NCBI GenBank assembly: GCA_947305035.1
Contig: CAMZCV010000005.1
Span: forward strand, 1 to 15,586
Source of the DNA: an uncultured Coriobacteriales bacterium
GTDB lineage: Bacteria > Actinomycetota > Coriobacteriia > Coriobacteriales > Atopobiaceae
Length of the DNA: 15,586 nt
Direction: 5' to 3'
The notes below the pieces were generated by a model that worked only from the letters and a program-made list of their open reading frames with translations, had not been told where the DNA came from and ran no database searches. Within the stretch, counting starts at the first letter, position 1, and each line of letters begins with the position of its first letter. Shown here piece after piece: positions 1-6,844 of this stretch. The position numbers were made by a program, and so were the translations under genes.

Positions 1-1680
1 GCAGCAGTTGCAGCCGATCCGCGCGAGAAGAACCCTCTGCTCGTCGGAGCTCAGGGAGCTGTAGCCCTCGTGCAGCTTATCCACGAGATTGACAAGTCGG
101 TTGTCCCCTTCGCTGTCATCCCAGATGGAGTCGCCCTCGTAGCCTGATTCGACATACTTGGATTGATCCGTGTTGTACGTTCCGGAAAAGAAGAGGTGGG
201 TGCCCCGCTGCCAGTCATTGAAGGCCTTCGCGGCATCGAGCAGCTCATCGTAGTTTTCCGACAGCCCTGCCTTGCGGTACGCCCAGCCCAACGACTGTAT
301 GGGGGCGATCAGGTAGGTGGGCGTGTGCAAACTGTATCGCCCGGCATCGCAGATGAGGGATTGCCCGCTCTCGTCGAAGAACGTGGGCATGACTTCGGTG
401 TCGATCCACGTGCACACGCCATCGTCCCAAGCGGTTCCCTGGTACAGGCATTCGAGCAGGTGCGTGACGCAGCCTATGGCATCGTTCATGCCGAGCGTGT
501 TGAAGCGGGCATGTGCGTCATCGAGGCAATCCATGCCTGGATCGAGCGCATTCGTAAGCGTCTCAGAACCCTTGTGGGTTGTATCGCCCCTCGTGAGCGC
601 CTCGCGCCAGTTTGTTGAGTTCTCGGTGTCCGAGAGGGCATAGATGTCGAACGGGGTGTGATGGCCGAACATCGGCATCTTGTTCCCGTGCTGCTTCTTG
701 TAGTTGCAGAACGCGAGGATCGAGCCTTGCGTGATACTGCCATCATGGAATGTGCGGACGGTATGGGCGGGGCACCAGAGGTCCTCGATGGTGTGGCATA
801 TCATTCCGAGCGCACGCAGGCGCAGTTCGCGGCGAGACAGCTTTACCGAAGCCTCATCCGAGCCCACCTGCAGCGACACGTGCATGTCGTGCGCGGTTTC
901 ATCGAGTTGGCCGTACGTGTCGATGAGGCCCCTGAAGATCTTCTCGGCCTGCGAGCTTGTGACATCATGCGTCATCATGACTTCGCCCGTGCGCGCGTAC
1001 TCGTAGGCAACGCCGAGCCATTGCATCACGAATCTTTTGACGTCGGACTGCGTGAGAAAACCCGAGTGGTCTGCCGTCGATGACAGCATGCCGTGCATGA
1101 AGCTGCCGCGGTCGTTTGCCGAGAACTGCACGAGTGCGTTCTCGTCATGCGAGGCTTGATTGGTCTCCAATAGGTGCTGACCAACATCCCAAACGCCCTC
1201 GTAGTGGCTGCTGCCCGAGAACTTGGGGATGGAGTCGGCGTTGAAGCATGAGATCGCATAATCTGCAAGCGTGTTCGCGGCGGCATCATTCCAATACGAC
1301 CCGATGCGCAGATAGGCGAGATTCTCGCGGTAGAGGTGCGTCGCGAGGTCGTCTGCATCGACAAACGCCCCGCCTTCGCCTACGTCCACGGTGTCTCCTG
1401 CAATCGTGGCATAGCGTGCATCGTCCTGCACTTCCCCTGCCCAGGGGTTCAGGAGTGAAGCATACTGTTCTGAATCGTCAGCATGGTTGCGCAGCACGCG
1501 TGCATAGGCGATCTGGGTTAGATCCTCGTGCAGGCAGTCGCCCATATGCATGCTGTACAAGACGGGTGCGGAGGCGTTTGTCCATGAGCTCCATGCAAAA
1601 GCCGGCTTGGACTGGAGCGCAAGAGAGGCAAGTCCCATGAGCGCTCCTGCGCCGAACAAGCCGCGACGTGTCAGATTCAT
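1..1680 (-). CDS. Tat-exported zinc-dependent phospholipase C-like protein (C-terminus cut by window edge)
   Basis: The reading frame is open from an ATG at 1680-1678 to the window edge, giving 560 residues with the C-terminus missing. Residues 1-29 form a twin-arginine signal (TRRGLF at 4-9, hydrophobic stretch, AFA before the cut), so the mature protein should start at Trp30. Zinc-dependent phospholipases C of the Bacillus cereus / Clostridium alpha-toxin family (PF00882) use their N-terminal Trp as a zinc ligand. The family core is visible at 291-306, LGMICHTIEDLWCPAH, giving H296, D300 and H306 in the H-x3-D-x5-H spacing of the family. H341 with D345 repeats the H-x3-E/D ligand pair. H51 and D132 are plausible further ligands. 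The known role is hydrolysis of phospholipid head groups outside the cell; the substrate here is unknown. It is longer than typical members (about 280-400 residues). The ribosome binding site AAGGAG lies only 2 bases from the ATG, but the Tat motif needs this start. It follows the Nif11-type peptide by 36 bases on the same strand, so co-transcription is likely. Confidence 0.82.
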   Translation of the reverse strand, partial: MNLTRRGLFGAGALMGLASLALQSKPAFAWSSWTNASAPVLYSMHMGDCLHEDLTQIAYARVLRNHADDSEQYASLLNPWAGEVQDDARYATIAGDTVDVGEGGAFVDADDLATHLYRENLAYLRIGSYWNDAAANTLADYAISCFNADSIPKFSGSSHYEGVWDVGQHLLETNQASHDENALVQFSANDRGSFMHGMLSSTADHSGFLTQSDVKRFVMQWLGVAYEYARTGEVMMTHDVTSSQAEKIFRGLIDTYGQLDETAHDMHVSLQVGSDEASVKLSRRELRLRALGMICHTIEDLWCPAHTVRTFHDGSITQGSILAFCNYKKQHGNKMPMFGHHTPFDIYALSDTENSTNWREALTRGDTTHKGSETLTNALDPGMDCLDDAHARFNTLGMNDAIGCVTHLLECLYQGTAWDDGVCTWIDTEVMPTFFDESGQSLICDAGRYSLHTPTYLIAPIQSLGWAYRKAGLSENYDELLDAAKAFNDWQRGTHLFFSGTYNTDQSKYVESGYEGDSIWDDSEGDNRLVNLVDKLHEGYSSLSSDEQRVLLARIGCNCC

Positions 1681-1716
1681 ATCTCCTTCTCGTTCGTTAT
1701 GTGCAACCTGCTCCTA

Positions 1717-1923
1717 TTATTGCCACATAAAACCGGGGCAATCGTTTTTGTTGACGTACTCGGAACAGATATCCCAGCAATCCCAGTCGCCGCCGCTAAC
1801 GGCATCCAGCTCGCTATCGGTCAGCTCGTAACCCTCCTCCTTTGCAAGGGCCAGGATGTCCTCAGCCGTCCTGCATGCCTTTGCTTTCTCCTGCTACTCG
1901 GGGGTAAGGTTCTCAAAGTTCAT
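1717..1923 (-). pseudogene. Nif11-type leader RiPP precursor peptide, interrupted by an in-frame amber codon
   Basis: The ATG at 1923-1921 has a strong ribosome binding site (CCGGAGG, about 5 bases upstream). The frame has 69 codons and ends in TAA followed directly by TAG. Codon 10 is TAG (1896-1894), where CAG (Gln) would fit the leader family: MNFENLTPE, stop, QEKAKACRTAEDILALAKEE. Residues 17-45 match Nif11-like leaders of ribosomal peptide natural products, including GYELTDSELDAVSGG with the GG cleavage site at 44-45. The core, residues 46-68, has Cys at 49, 53 and 62 and Trp at 47, 50 and 67. It has one Ser and no Thr, which argues against many lanthionine rings. No ATG, GTG or TTG lies in frame between the amber codon and the GG site, so normal reinitiation would not restore the leader. 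The rest of the frame is undamaged. It could be a recent pseudogene, a sequencing error, or a gene read through by a suppressor. No modification enzyme or transporter gene is in the window. Confidence 0.75.
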
Positions 1924-2067
1924 CGCTGCCTCCGGACTACGAATGCGAATGAGTGAAACCGCTGATTATTCTACATGCATCGTCGTCCAATGCGCCTGCG
2001 GCTCCTTCTCGAGCGTGCTGGGCTATCATGAAACAAGTGCCACCTTGTTCTCGAAGGAGCTTCTTCC
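1924..2067. promoter_or_regulatory. Divergent intergenic region between the Nif11-type peptide and the DUF218 gene
   Basis: This 144-base gap must hold the promoters of two divergent units. On the minus strand TAGAAT (1973-1968) is a possible -10 box about 45 bases before the peptide ATG, and TTGGAC (1990-1985) sits upstream but with only 11 bases between, so it is not a standard pair. On the plus strand TATCAT (2024-2029) is a possible -10 box 38 bases before the DUF218 start, without a clear -35. The two ribosome binding sites are GGAGG on the minus strand next to 1930 and AAGGAG at 2054-2059. Confidence 0.35.
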
Positions 2068-3537
2068 ATGGCCCGCACGCTCGATTCCACAAAGGAGAGC
2101 GTCAAGCGCATCCGCCTGCGCTTCCTCGTTCTTGTCCCTCTTATCATCGCGTGCGCGTTGATATCCCGTGCGCACATCATCTCCGTCGGTTCGCGCTACG
2201 AGATGACCCTCAACGAGTATTCCGGAGTTGCGCTTACCGAGGAGAACTTCTCCTTCGACCCTCCCCAGATGATGCGGGTTGTTTCGGTGGAGCAGGACGA
2301 GGATGGCGCCAGCCACGTGGTCTTCGAGGCGGGAGAGCCGGGAAAGGGCATATGCCTTGTCAGCGCCCCCGATGGTGGAGGCATGTTCGAGATGGCAACC
2401 ACGGCCGACGGCGTCATCGTTGCCAACGGCTTCGAGGTTACTGGTTGGAGGGCGGTCTTCATCTCCCTCGTCACGGTGATATCCTGCCTCGCCGTGCTCT
2501 GCACGAGCGCGGTGGTTTCGCTGGTGCGTCGGTCCTGGTACGGCTACGAGATGGCTGCCTATTGCGGAGGCGCCCTCTTCTTCGCGTCGCAGGCAGTCCA
2601 GTTCATCGGCCTTTACCTGGGAGGAAGGATCTACTCGTTCGCCACGTTCGCGATTCGGGCCATCGTCATGGCAGACAACTTCCTCGAGGTGTCGCTGATT
2701 CCCATGGCCATCCTCGCGATTCTCGTGAGCGTCTCCAACGCGGCGCTCATGCGCTATGAGGGGAAGGGCTTCGGGAACATGCTGGGCATCCTTGCCAGCC
2801 TGTTCGGAGCGGCTGCGTTCTTCGGCCTGCGCTTCTTCCAAGAGGTCATCGACCAGCTCTTGATGAACTCCCTTCTGTCGATCATCTTCTCGACGGTGCT
2901 TTCGGCTCTGTACGCCTATTTCATGGCGCTGTTCCTCGGGGTTTGCATAACGGCGCTGTTCGCCGCGCACCACATGCCCTCCTTCCCGCGAAGCCACATC
3001 ATCATCTTGGGCTGCGGCCTGCGCGCGGACGGAATGCCCACCCCGCTGCTCGCCGGCCGCGTCGATGCGGCGCTGTCCTTTGCCGAGCGCCAGGTTTCCG
3101 AGGGCTACGATGCACCGGCCTTCGTTCCCAGCGGTGGGCAGGGGAGCGACGAGGCATGCTCGGAGGCATGCTCCATGGGGCGCTACATCGAGCAGCACAA
3201 TCCAGCGGCGAGGGTTCTGCTCGAGGACCGCTCCACCACCACGCGCGAGAATATGGCCTTCTCGGCGCGCGTCATCGCGGATGACGCTCCGTCCTCCGAG
3301 CAGCGCATCGCTTTCGCAACCACCAACTACCATGTGCTGCGCGGCTACGTCTTCGCACATCAGGCAGGTATGGAGGCCGAGGGCATCGCGTCTCCCACCA
3401 AGCTCTACTTCTGGCCCAATGCGTTTCTCCGCGAGTTCGTGGGCATGCTCGCAGCCCGCGCGCTCCCCATCCTGATGACCTGCCTCTCGATCATCACCCT
3501 CTACGGATTCCTCGAGTTTCTCCTGCTGCACCATTAA
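2068..3537 (+). CDS. Polytopic membrane protein with YdcF/DUF218 domain
   Basis: A 489-residue protein. One membrane segment lies at about 17-36, then an extracytoplasmic or loop region of about 90 residues (38-127), then several membrane segments between about 128 and 302. The DUF218 (YdcF/SanA/ElyC-type) domain follows from about 310: the Rossmann-like strand HIIILGCGL, the motif SGGQGSDE near 355-362 and EDRSTTTREN near 386-396 are typical. A last hydrophobic stretch covers about 460-487. DUF218 proteins are linked to envelope functions such as vancomycin sensitivity (SanA) and lipid carrier metabolism (ElyC), but the reaction is mostly unknown. The domain at the end of a multi-span protein resembles the longer YdcF-type proteins of Gram-positive bacteria. 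The start is supported by AAGGAG 8 bases upstream. A lipoprotein gene follows after 54 bases on the same strand. The family is clear; the function is open. Confidence 0.85.
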   Translation: MARTLDSTKESVKRIRLRFLVLVPLIIACALISRAHIISVGSRYEMTLNEYSGVALTEENFSFDPPQMMRVVSVEQDEDGASHVVFEAGEPGKGICLVSAPDGGGMFEMATTADGVIVANGFEVTGWRAVFISLVTVISCLAVLCTSAVVSLVRRSWYGYEMAAYCGGALFFASQAVQFIGLYLGGRIYSFATFAIRAIVMADNFLEVSLIPMAILAILVSVSNAALMRYEGKGFGNMLGILASLFGAAAFFGLRFFQEVIDQLLMNSLLSIIFSTVLSALYAYFMALFLGVCITALFAAHHMPSFPRSHIIILGCGLRADGMPTPLLAGRVDAALSFAERQVSEGYDAPAFVPSGGQGSDEACSEACSMGRYIEQHNPAARVLLEDRSTTTRENMAFSARVIADDAPSSEQRIAFATTNYHVLRGYVFAHQAGMEAEGIASPTKLYFWPNAFLREFVGMLAARALPILMTCLSIITLYGFLEFLLLHH

Positions 3538-3591
3538 AAAGGGACGGGTACAATTTAACGTTAAGTTCCTTCTTTTTGAGGTGAGGCCACC
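3525..3591 (+). promoter_or_regulatory. Possible promoter and palindromic site before the lipoprotein gene
   Basis: The gap between the DUF218 and lipoprotein genes has TACAAT (3549-3554), a fair -10 box 37 bases before the ATG; the sequence at the -35 distance is weak. Directly after it lies a perfect 10-bp palindrome, TTAACGTTAA (3555-3564), which stands out in high-GC DNA and could be an operator. The ribosome binding site is GAGGTGAGG about 8 bases before the start. Confidence 0.35.
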
Positions 3592-4680
3592 ATGAGACCT
3601 GCCGTCGCCGCTGTCCTGCTCGTCCTCGTCCTCGCTCTGGGAGGATGCTTCATTGCCGAGAAACCCACTCCCGACGACCGGTATGATCCCGAGCCCGGCA
3701 AGGGACCTGCGGCCTCTGCCGCGGAGCTCGATTTCTCCGGGCTTTCGGAGGTGCAGTACACCTACGAGAGCGGCATGACCTCGCCCGATATAACGCTCAA
3801 GGTGGAGATGACCGACATCACCCCAAACGGAGCCACGCTCCACGTGGAGAAGCGCACCAAGTGGATGGGGGAGTTCAGCAGCGCCACCTATCAGATGAGC
3901 GCGGACGATGTTGCGGGGTTCTGGGACATCATCTGCGAGTTCGATGCCGTGGCATGGTCGAACCTGCCCCGCAGGTCGAGCTACAGCGGGAACTCCCACA
4001 ACACGCTGCGGTTCGTGGTTGACGGAACCAGCTACTACCTCTTCGACATGATCGACTATCCCGATACGATGCCCCCGGTGAAGGACCGGTTCTACGCCAA
4101 GCTGTACAACTTCTTCAATGCGTTCGTCTCTGCCGACCCCGCGATGGAGGCGGCGTGGAGCGACGACCTGGTCGATCCAGCAGACATGCCGCGGAACCAG
4201 GAACGCACGGCCATCTTCCGCGGGCGCGAGGTCACGCTCAAGGCAGGTACCGGTTCGGACAACGGCGATAACGCGCTGATCCTCGAGCTGTCGGGCACTC
4301 GTTGGTGGATCGACGAGGGCCTGGTGGGCCGCTGGGTCCAGACCGAGGAAGACGTCCAGATGAACGGCAACGTGTTCGAACCGTATGGGTCGGCCGAGCT
4401 CTGGATCAATGAGGATGGCTCGTGGACCTTGCTGCTCGACGGTGTCGAGCACTCGGGCACGATGAACAGGAACCGCTACTACAACACGAGTGCGGGCGGC
4501 TTCATGACCGAGCCTATCAGCCGAGGCGTCGCGTTTTCCTACATCATCTACGAGGACGGGCAGGTGTGGCACTTCTCGCCCCAGGACGACCGCACGTCCG
4601 ACCACCTGAGCATGGAATGCGAGGGGCTGCCTTATCCCGAAGACCCCTACAGCTTCTGGCTCTACCTCACCCGCGAATGA
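3592..4680 (+). CDS. Secreted lipoprotein of unknown function
   Basis: A 362-residue protein with a lipoprotein signal peptide: charged start, hydrophobic stretch at 4-16 and lipobox ALGGC with the lipidated Cys at position 19. It should be anchored on the outer face of the cytoplasmic membrane. Residues 20-45 are a Pro/Ala-rich linker. The middle (about 46-190) is rich in beta-strand-like alternation and aromatic residues. The C-terminal part (about 245-362), starting at VGRWVQTEED, has the look of a lipocalin-like or META-like beta domain (GxW at the start, then ELWINEDGSWTLLLDG), but this is only a pattern impression. I do not recognise a family with confidence. The start has a good ribosome binding site. 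The TGA stop lies inside the first hairpin unit of the tandem repeat downstream. Confidence 0.75.
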   Translation: MRPAVAAVLLVLVLALGGCFIAEKPTPDDRYDPEPGKGPAASAAELDFSGLSEVQYTYESGMTSPDITLKVEMTDITPNGATLHVEKRTKWMGEFSSATYQMSADDVAGFWDIICEFDAVAWSNLPRRSSYSGNSHNTLRFVVDGTSYYLFDMIDYPDTMPPVKDRFYAKLYNFFNAFVSADPAMEAAWSDDLVDPADMPRNQERTAIFRGREVTLKAGTGSDNGDNALILELSGTRWWIDEGLVGRWVQTEEDVQMNGNVFEPYGSAELWINEDGSWTLLLDGVEHSGTMNRNRYYNTSAGGFMTEPISRGVAFSYIIYEDGQVWHFSPQDDRTSDHLSMECEGLPYPEDPYSFWLYLTRE

Positions 4681-4737
4681 GACAGGCTCCCGGGGAGGGT
4701 GTCTCAAATGAGACAGGCTCCCGGGGAGGGTGTCTCA
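4676..4737. terminator. Two perfect tandem 31-bp hairpin units, likely bidirectional terminator
   Basis: Two identical 31-base units, 4676-4706 and 4707-4737, each start AATGAGACAGG and end GGTGTCTCA. Within a unit TGAGACA pairs with TGTCTCA (7 bp), then a GG/GG internal loop, then CTCC pairs with GGAG around CGG. T residues follow on the plus strand (CATTT) and A residues precede each unit. The plus-strand lipoprotein stop TGA is the start of unit 1; the minus-strand HelD-like gene reads its own stop TGA from the end of unit 2. The position between convergent genes fits a shared terminator, but the exact duplication also suggests a REP-like repeat element. Confidence 0.7.
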
Positions 4738-6831
4738 TTTCAGGAGGGGGGAGAGGTCGCCTTGGGCGAGAAGGGTCACCTTGTGCATGGCGCGGCTGAT
4801 GGCCGTATAGAGGCGCCGCCTGGCGAGGGGCGTACCGAGGTAGTCGTTCCCATCCGCATCGGCGATGATCACATGGTCGAACTCGAGGCCCTTCGCAAGC
4901 GCCAGCGTGAGCAGCACCACGCCGCTCTTGGGCAGCGCGTCATTGCGGGCGAGCACGCGCACGCGGCCTCCGAGCTGCTTGTCGATCCAATGGACGGTCT
5001 CCTTGCGCTGCACGATGATGGCCGTGAGGCCCGAAGAAGCCTCCGCCTCATCCACCAGCCTTCCCAGCGTGCCGAGGTAGCTTTCGCGATCCTCGCAGAC
5101 GATCTGCTCGGGTTTCGTCCCCTCGCGTTGCACGGATGAGAGGCTCATCGCCACGTCGGCATCGAGCAGGCTCGCGAACAGCTCGGTGATCTCGGGGCTC
5201 GAACGATAGCTCGTGGTGAGTGCGCATTCTGCCACATCGCCATGAACCGCCGAGAAAATCCCGCGTATGGCGTCGAAGCTCGCGGCATGCTCGAAGATGG
5301 CCTGGTTCTCGTCGCCCAGCAGCAGGAAGTGCGCGTTGGCGAAGTAGCGCGCGAGCACCATGAGCTGGACCTCGGAGTAGTCCTGTACCTCGTCGATCAT
5401 GACGTAGCGCACGTGCTTGGCCTGCCCGCCCGCAACGAGCAGCTTGGTGTAGAGCCACTCCGCAGCAGTGAGGTCGCTCCTGCCCAGAAGGCGCATGCCG
5501 ATACGGTCGATGCGCAGCCACGCCGCGCTGTCGATGGCATCGTGCGCCGCGGCGAACCGCTTTGACACGTAGATGCGCGCCAGCGCACGGGTCTCCTCCT
5601 CATCGTAGGGAGCGATGGTGGAGTCGAAGTACTCCAGCTGGTCTTCGATGTCGAGGCCGAGCATGTCCTCCTGCATCTCGTCGTCCTTGGCGAGCGCGTC
5701 GAACCTGCGCTCCAGCTTCTCGTGAAGCTCCTCCTCAACGAGCGCGGCAAGGCGCGGACCTGCGGGAATGCGACTGAACTTCTCCACGGCGTTCTTGATC
5801 TGGGCCGCGGTGAGGAGACGTACGCCGTCCACGCGGATCTCGCGCAGGTCGCCCGCCTCGAGGGTCATGGATGCAACGGCGCGCTCGAGCCGCCTGAGCT
5901 CATCCGCGCTGCCCTGCGCGCCGGAGTTGCGCCCGGAAAGATCGAGCGAGGCGAGGAAGGCGTCCCAGGTGACCGTCTGCGGGTTGGATTCGCCCAGCGT
6001 GGGCAGTACGGTGTCGATGTAGTGCACGAACATCTGGTTGGGCGTGAAGAGGAAGACCTGCTTGGGATCGAGGGTCTTGCGCTGGTTGTAGAAGAGGTAG
6101 GCGATGCGCTGGAGCATGACGCTCGTCTTGCCCGACCCCGCGATGCCGCTCACGAGCAGCACGGGCACGTCCTCGTGGCGCACCACGGTGTTCTGCTCGC
6201 GCTGGATGGTGGCGGTGATGGCCTGGAGCTTCTCGGTGTGGTGCGCCTTGAGCGCGGCGAGCAGCAGCGAGTCCTCGATGGCCACGGTGGTGTCGAAGTA
6301 CATGTTGAGCTTGTCGCGCACGATGTCGAACTGGCGGCGCAGCAGCAGCTCCACGGTGCGGGCCTTGCCGTCCATGAGGTAGCTCGTCTCGCCCATCTCC
6401 TGGTTGTAGTAGGTCTCGGCAACGGGGGAGCGCCAGTCCACGATGAAGGGGATGGAGCGCTCGTCGGTCATGCCAGCTGCGCCGATATAGACGTCGCGCG
6501 GAGGCCTGCCGGGGCGCATCTTGAGGGTGACCTTGGCGAAGTAGGGCTGGCGCAGCAGCATGATGGCGCGCCTGAGCTCGTCGAGCTTGATGTCGTGGTA
6601 CTGGTTGTAGGCGTCGATGACGGCGTTCAGGGTCTCGATGGCCGCGAGGGTCTCCATGGTCTCGTCGGCGCTGTTGAAGTTGAGGCGGACCTCCTCGCTC
6701 ATATCGATAAGGTCCTGGGCCGCGCCGGCGTGGTCGCTCTCGAGATCTGCGGTTAGCGCGTCGCGTATCTGCTCGAGCTTGGCATAAACCTCGAGAAGAT
6801 GCTGCTGCTCCTGGCTGAAGGTCTCGTCCAT
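4735..6831 (-). CDS. HelD-like UvrD/Rep-family helicase
   Basis: A 698-residue protein. The first 90 residues are helical and charged, as in the N-terminal arm that HelD proteins insert into RNA polymerase. SF1 helicase motifs follow: Walker A GIAGSGKT at 229-236, DEVQDY at about 480, LLLGDENQAIFE just after, and AKGLEFDHVI with YTAISRAM near the C-terminus. HelD (helicase IV-like) proteins of Gram-positive bacteria bind RNA polymerase and help to release it from stalled or inactive complexes; some confer rifampicin tolerance. Here that role is inferred from family. The ATG at 6831-6829 is chosen because GAGGAG lies about 5 bases upstream, the protein then begins like other HelD proteins, and it follows the stop of the upstream helicase by one base (TGA-C-ATG). 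A longer frame up to 7014 exists but overlaps the helicase gene. The end of the gene forms part of the tandem hairpin. Confidence 0.9.
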   Translation of the reverse strand: MDETFSQEQQHLLEVYAKLEQIRDALTADLESDHAGAAQDLIDMSEEVRLNFNSADETMETLAAIETLNAVIDAYNQYHDIKLDELRRAIMLLRQPYFAKVTLKMRPGRPPRDVYIGAAGMTDERSIPFIVDWRSPVAETYYNQEMGETSYLMDGKARTVELLLRRQFDIVRDKLNMYFDTTVAIEDSLLLAALKAHHTEKLQAITATIQREQNTVVRHEDVPVLLVSGIAGSGKTSVMLQRIAYLFYNQRKTLDPKQVFLFTPNQMFVHYIDTVLPTLGESNPQTVTWDAFLASLDLSGRNSGAQGSADELRRLERAVASMTLEAGDLREIRVDGVRLLTAAQIKNAVEKFSRIPAGPRLAALVEEELHEKLERRFDALAKDDEMQEDMLGLDIEDQLEYFDSTIAPYDEEETRALARIYVSKRFAAAHDAIDSAAWLRIDRIGMRLLGRSDLTAAEWLYTKLLVAGGQAKHVRYVMIDEVQDYSEVQLMVLARYFANAHFLLLGDENQAIFEHAASFDAIRGIFSAVHGDVAECALTTSYRSSPEITELFASLLDADVAMSLSSVQREGTKPEQIVCEDRESYLGTLGRLVDEAEASSGLTAIIVQRKETVHWIDKQLGGRVRVLARNDALPKSGVVLLTLALAKGLEFDHVIIADADGNDYLGTPLARRRLYTAISRAMHKVTLLAQGDLSPLLK

Positions 6832-6844
6832 GTCACTCCTCTGC
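6829..6844 (-). promoter_or_regulatory. Coupled stop/start junction with internal ribosome binding site
   Basis: Read on the minus strand the junction is GCAGAGGAGTGACATG. The last two Glu codons of the DUF3516 helicase (GAGGAG) also serve as the ribosome binding site of the HelD-like gene; the TGA stop is followed by one base and then ATG. This arrangement predicts translational coupling and decides the start of the second gene. Confidence 0.8.

Noticed and set aside
1894..1896. Pyrrolysine or a whole-genome TAG recoding as explanation of the amber codon
   Set aside because: TAG is the normal stop of two intact genes in this window, so general recoding is unlikely; local suppression cannot be excluded and is kept as a finding.
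1699..2161. Plus-strand frames across the Nif11-type peptide region
   Set aside because: They lack ribosome binding sites and look like random translation; the minus-strand peptide explains the region.
3147..3177. Two copies of GAGGCATGCTC in the DUF218 gene
   Set aside because: It encodes a repeated Glu-Ala-Cys-Ser within the conserved motif region; a short coding coincidence without further copies.
2026..4707. An 893-codon open frame on the minus strand, opposite the DUF218 and lipoprotein genes
   Set aside because: It is antisense to two well supported genes, has a His/Arg/Gly-rich composition typical of high-GC shadows, and no family motif or ribosome binding site.
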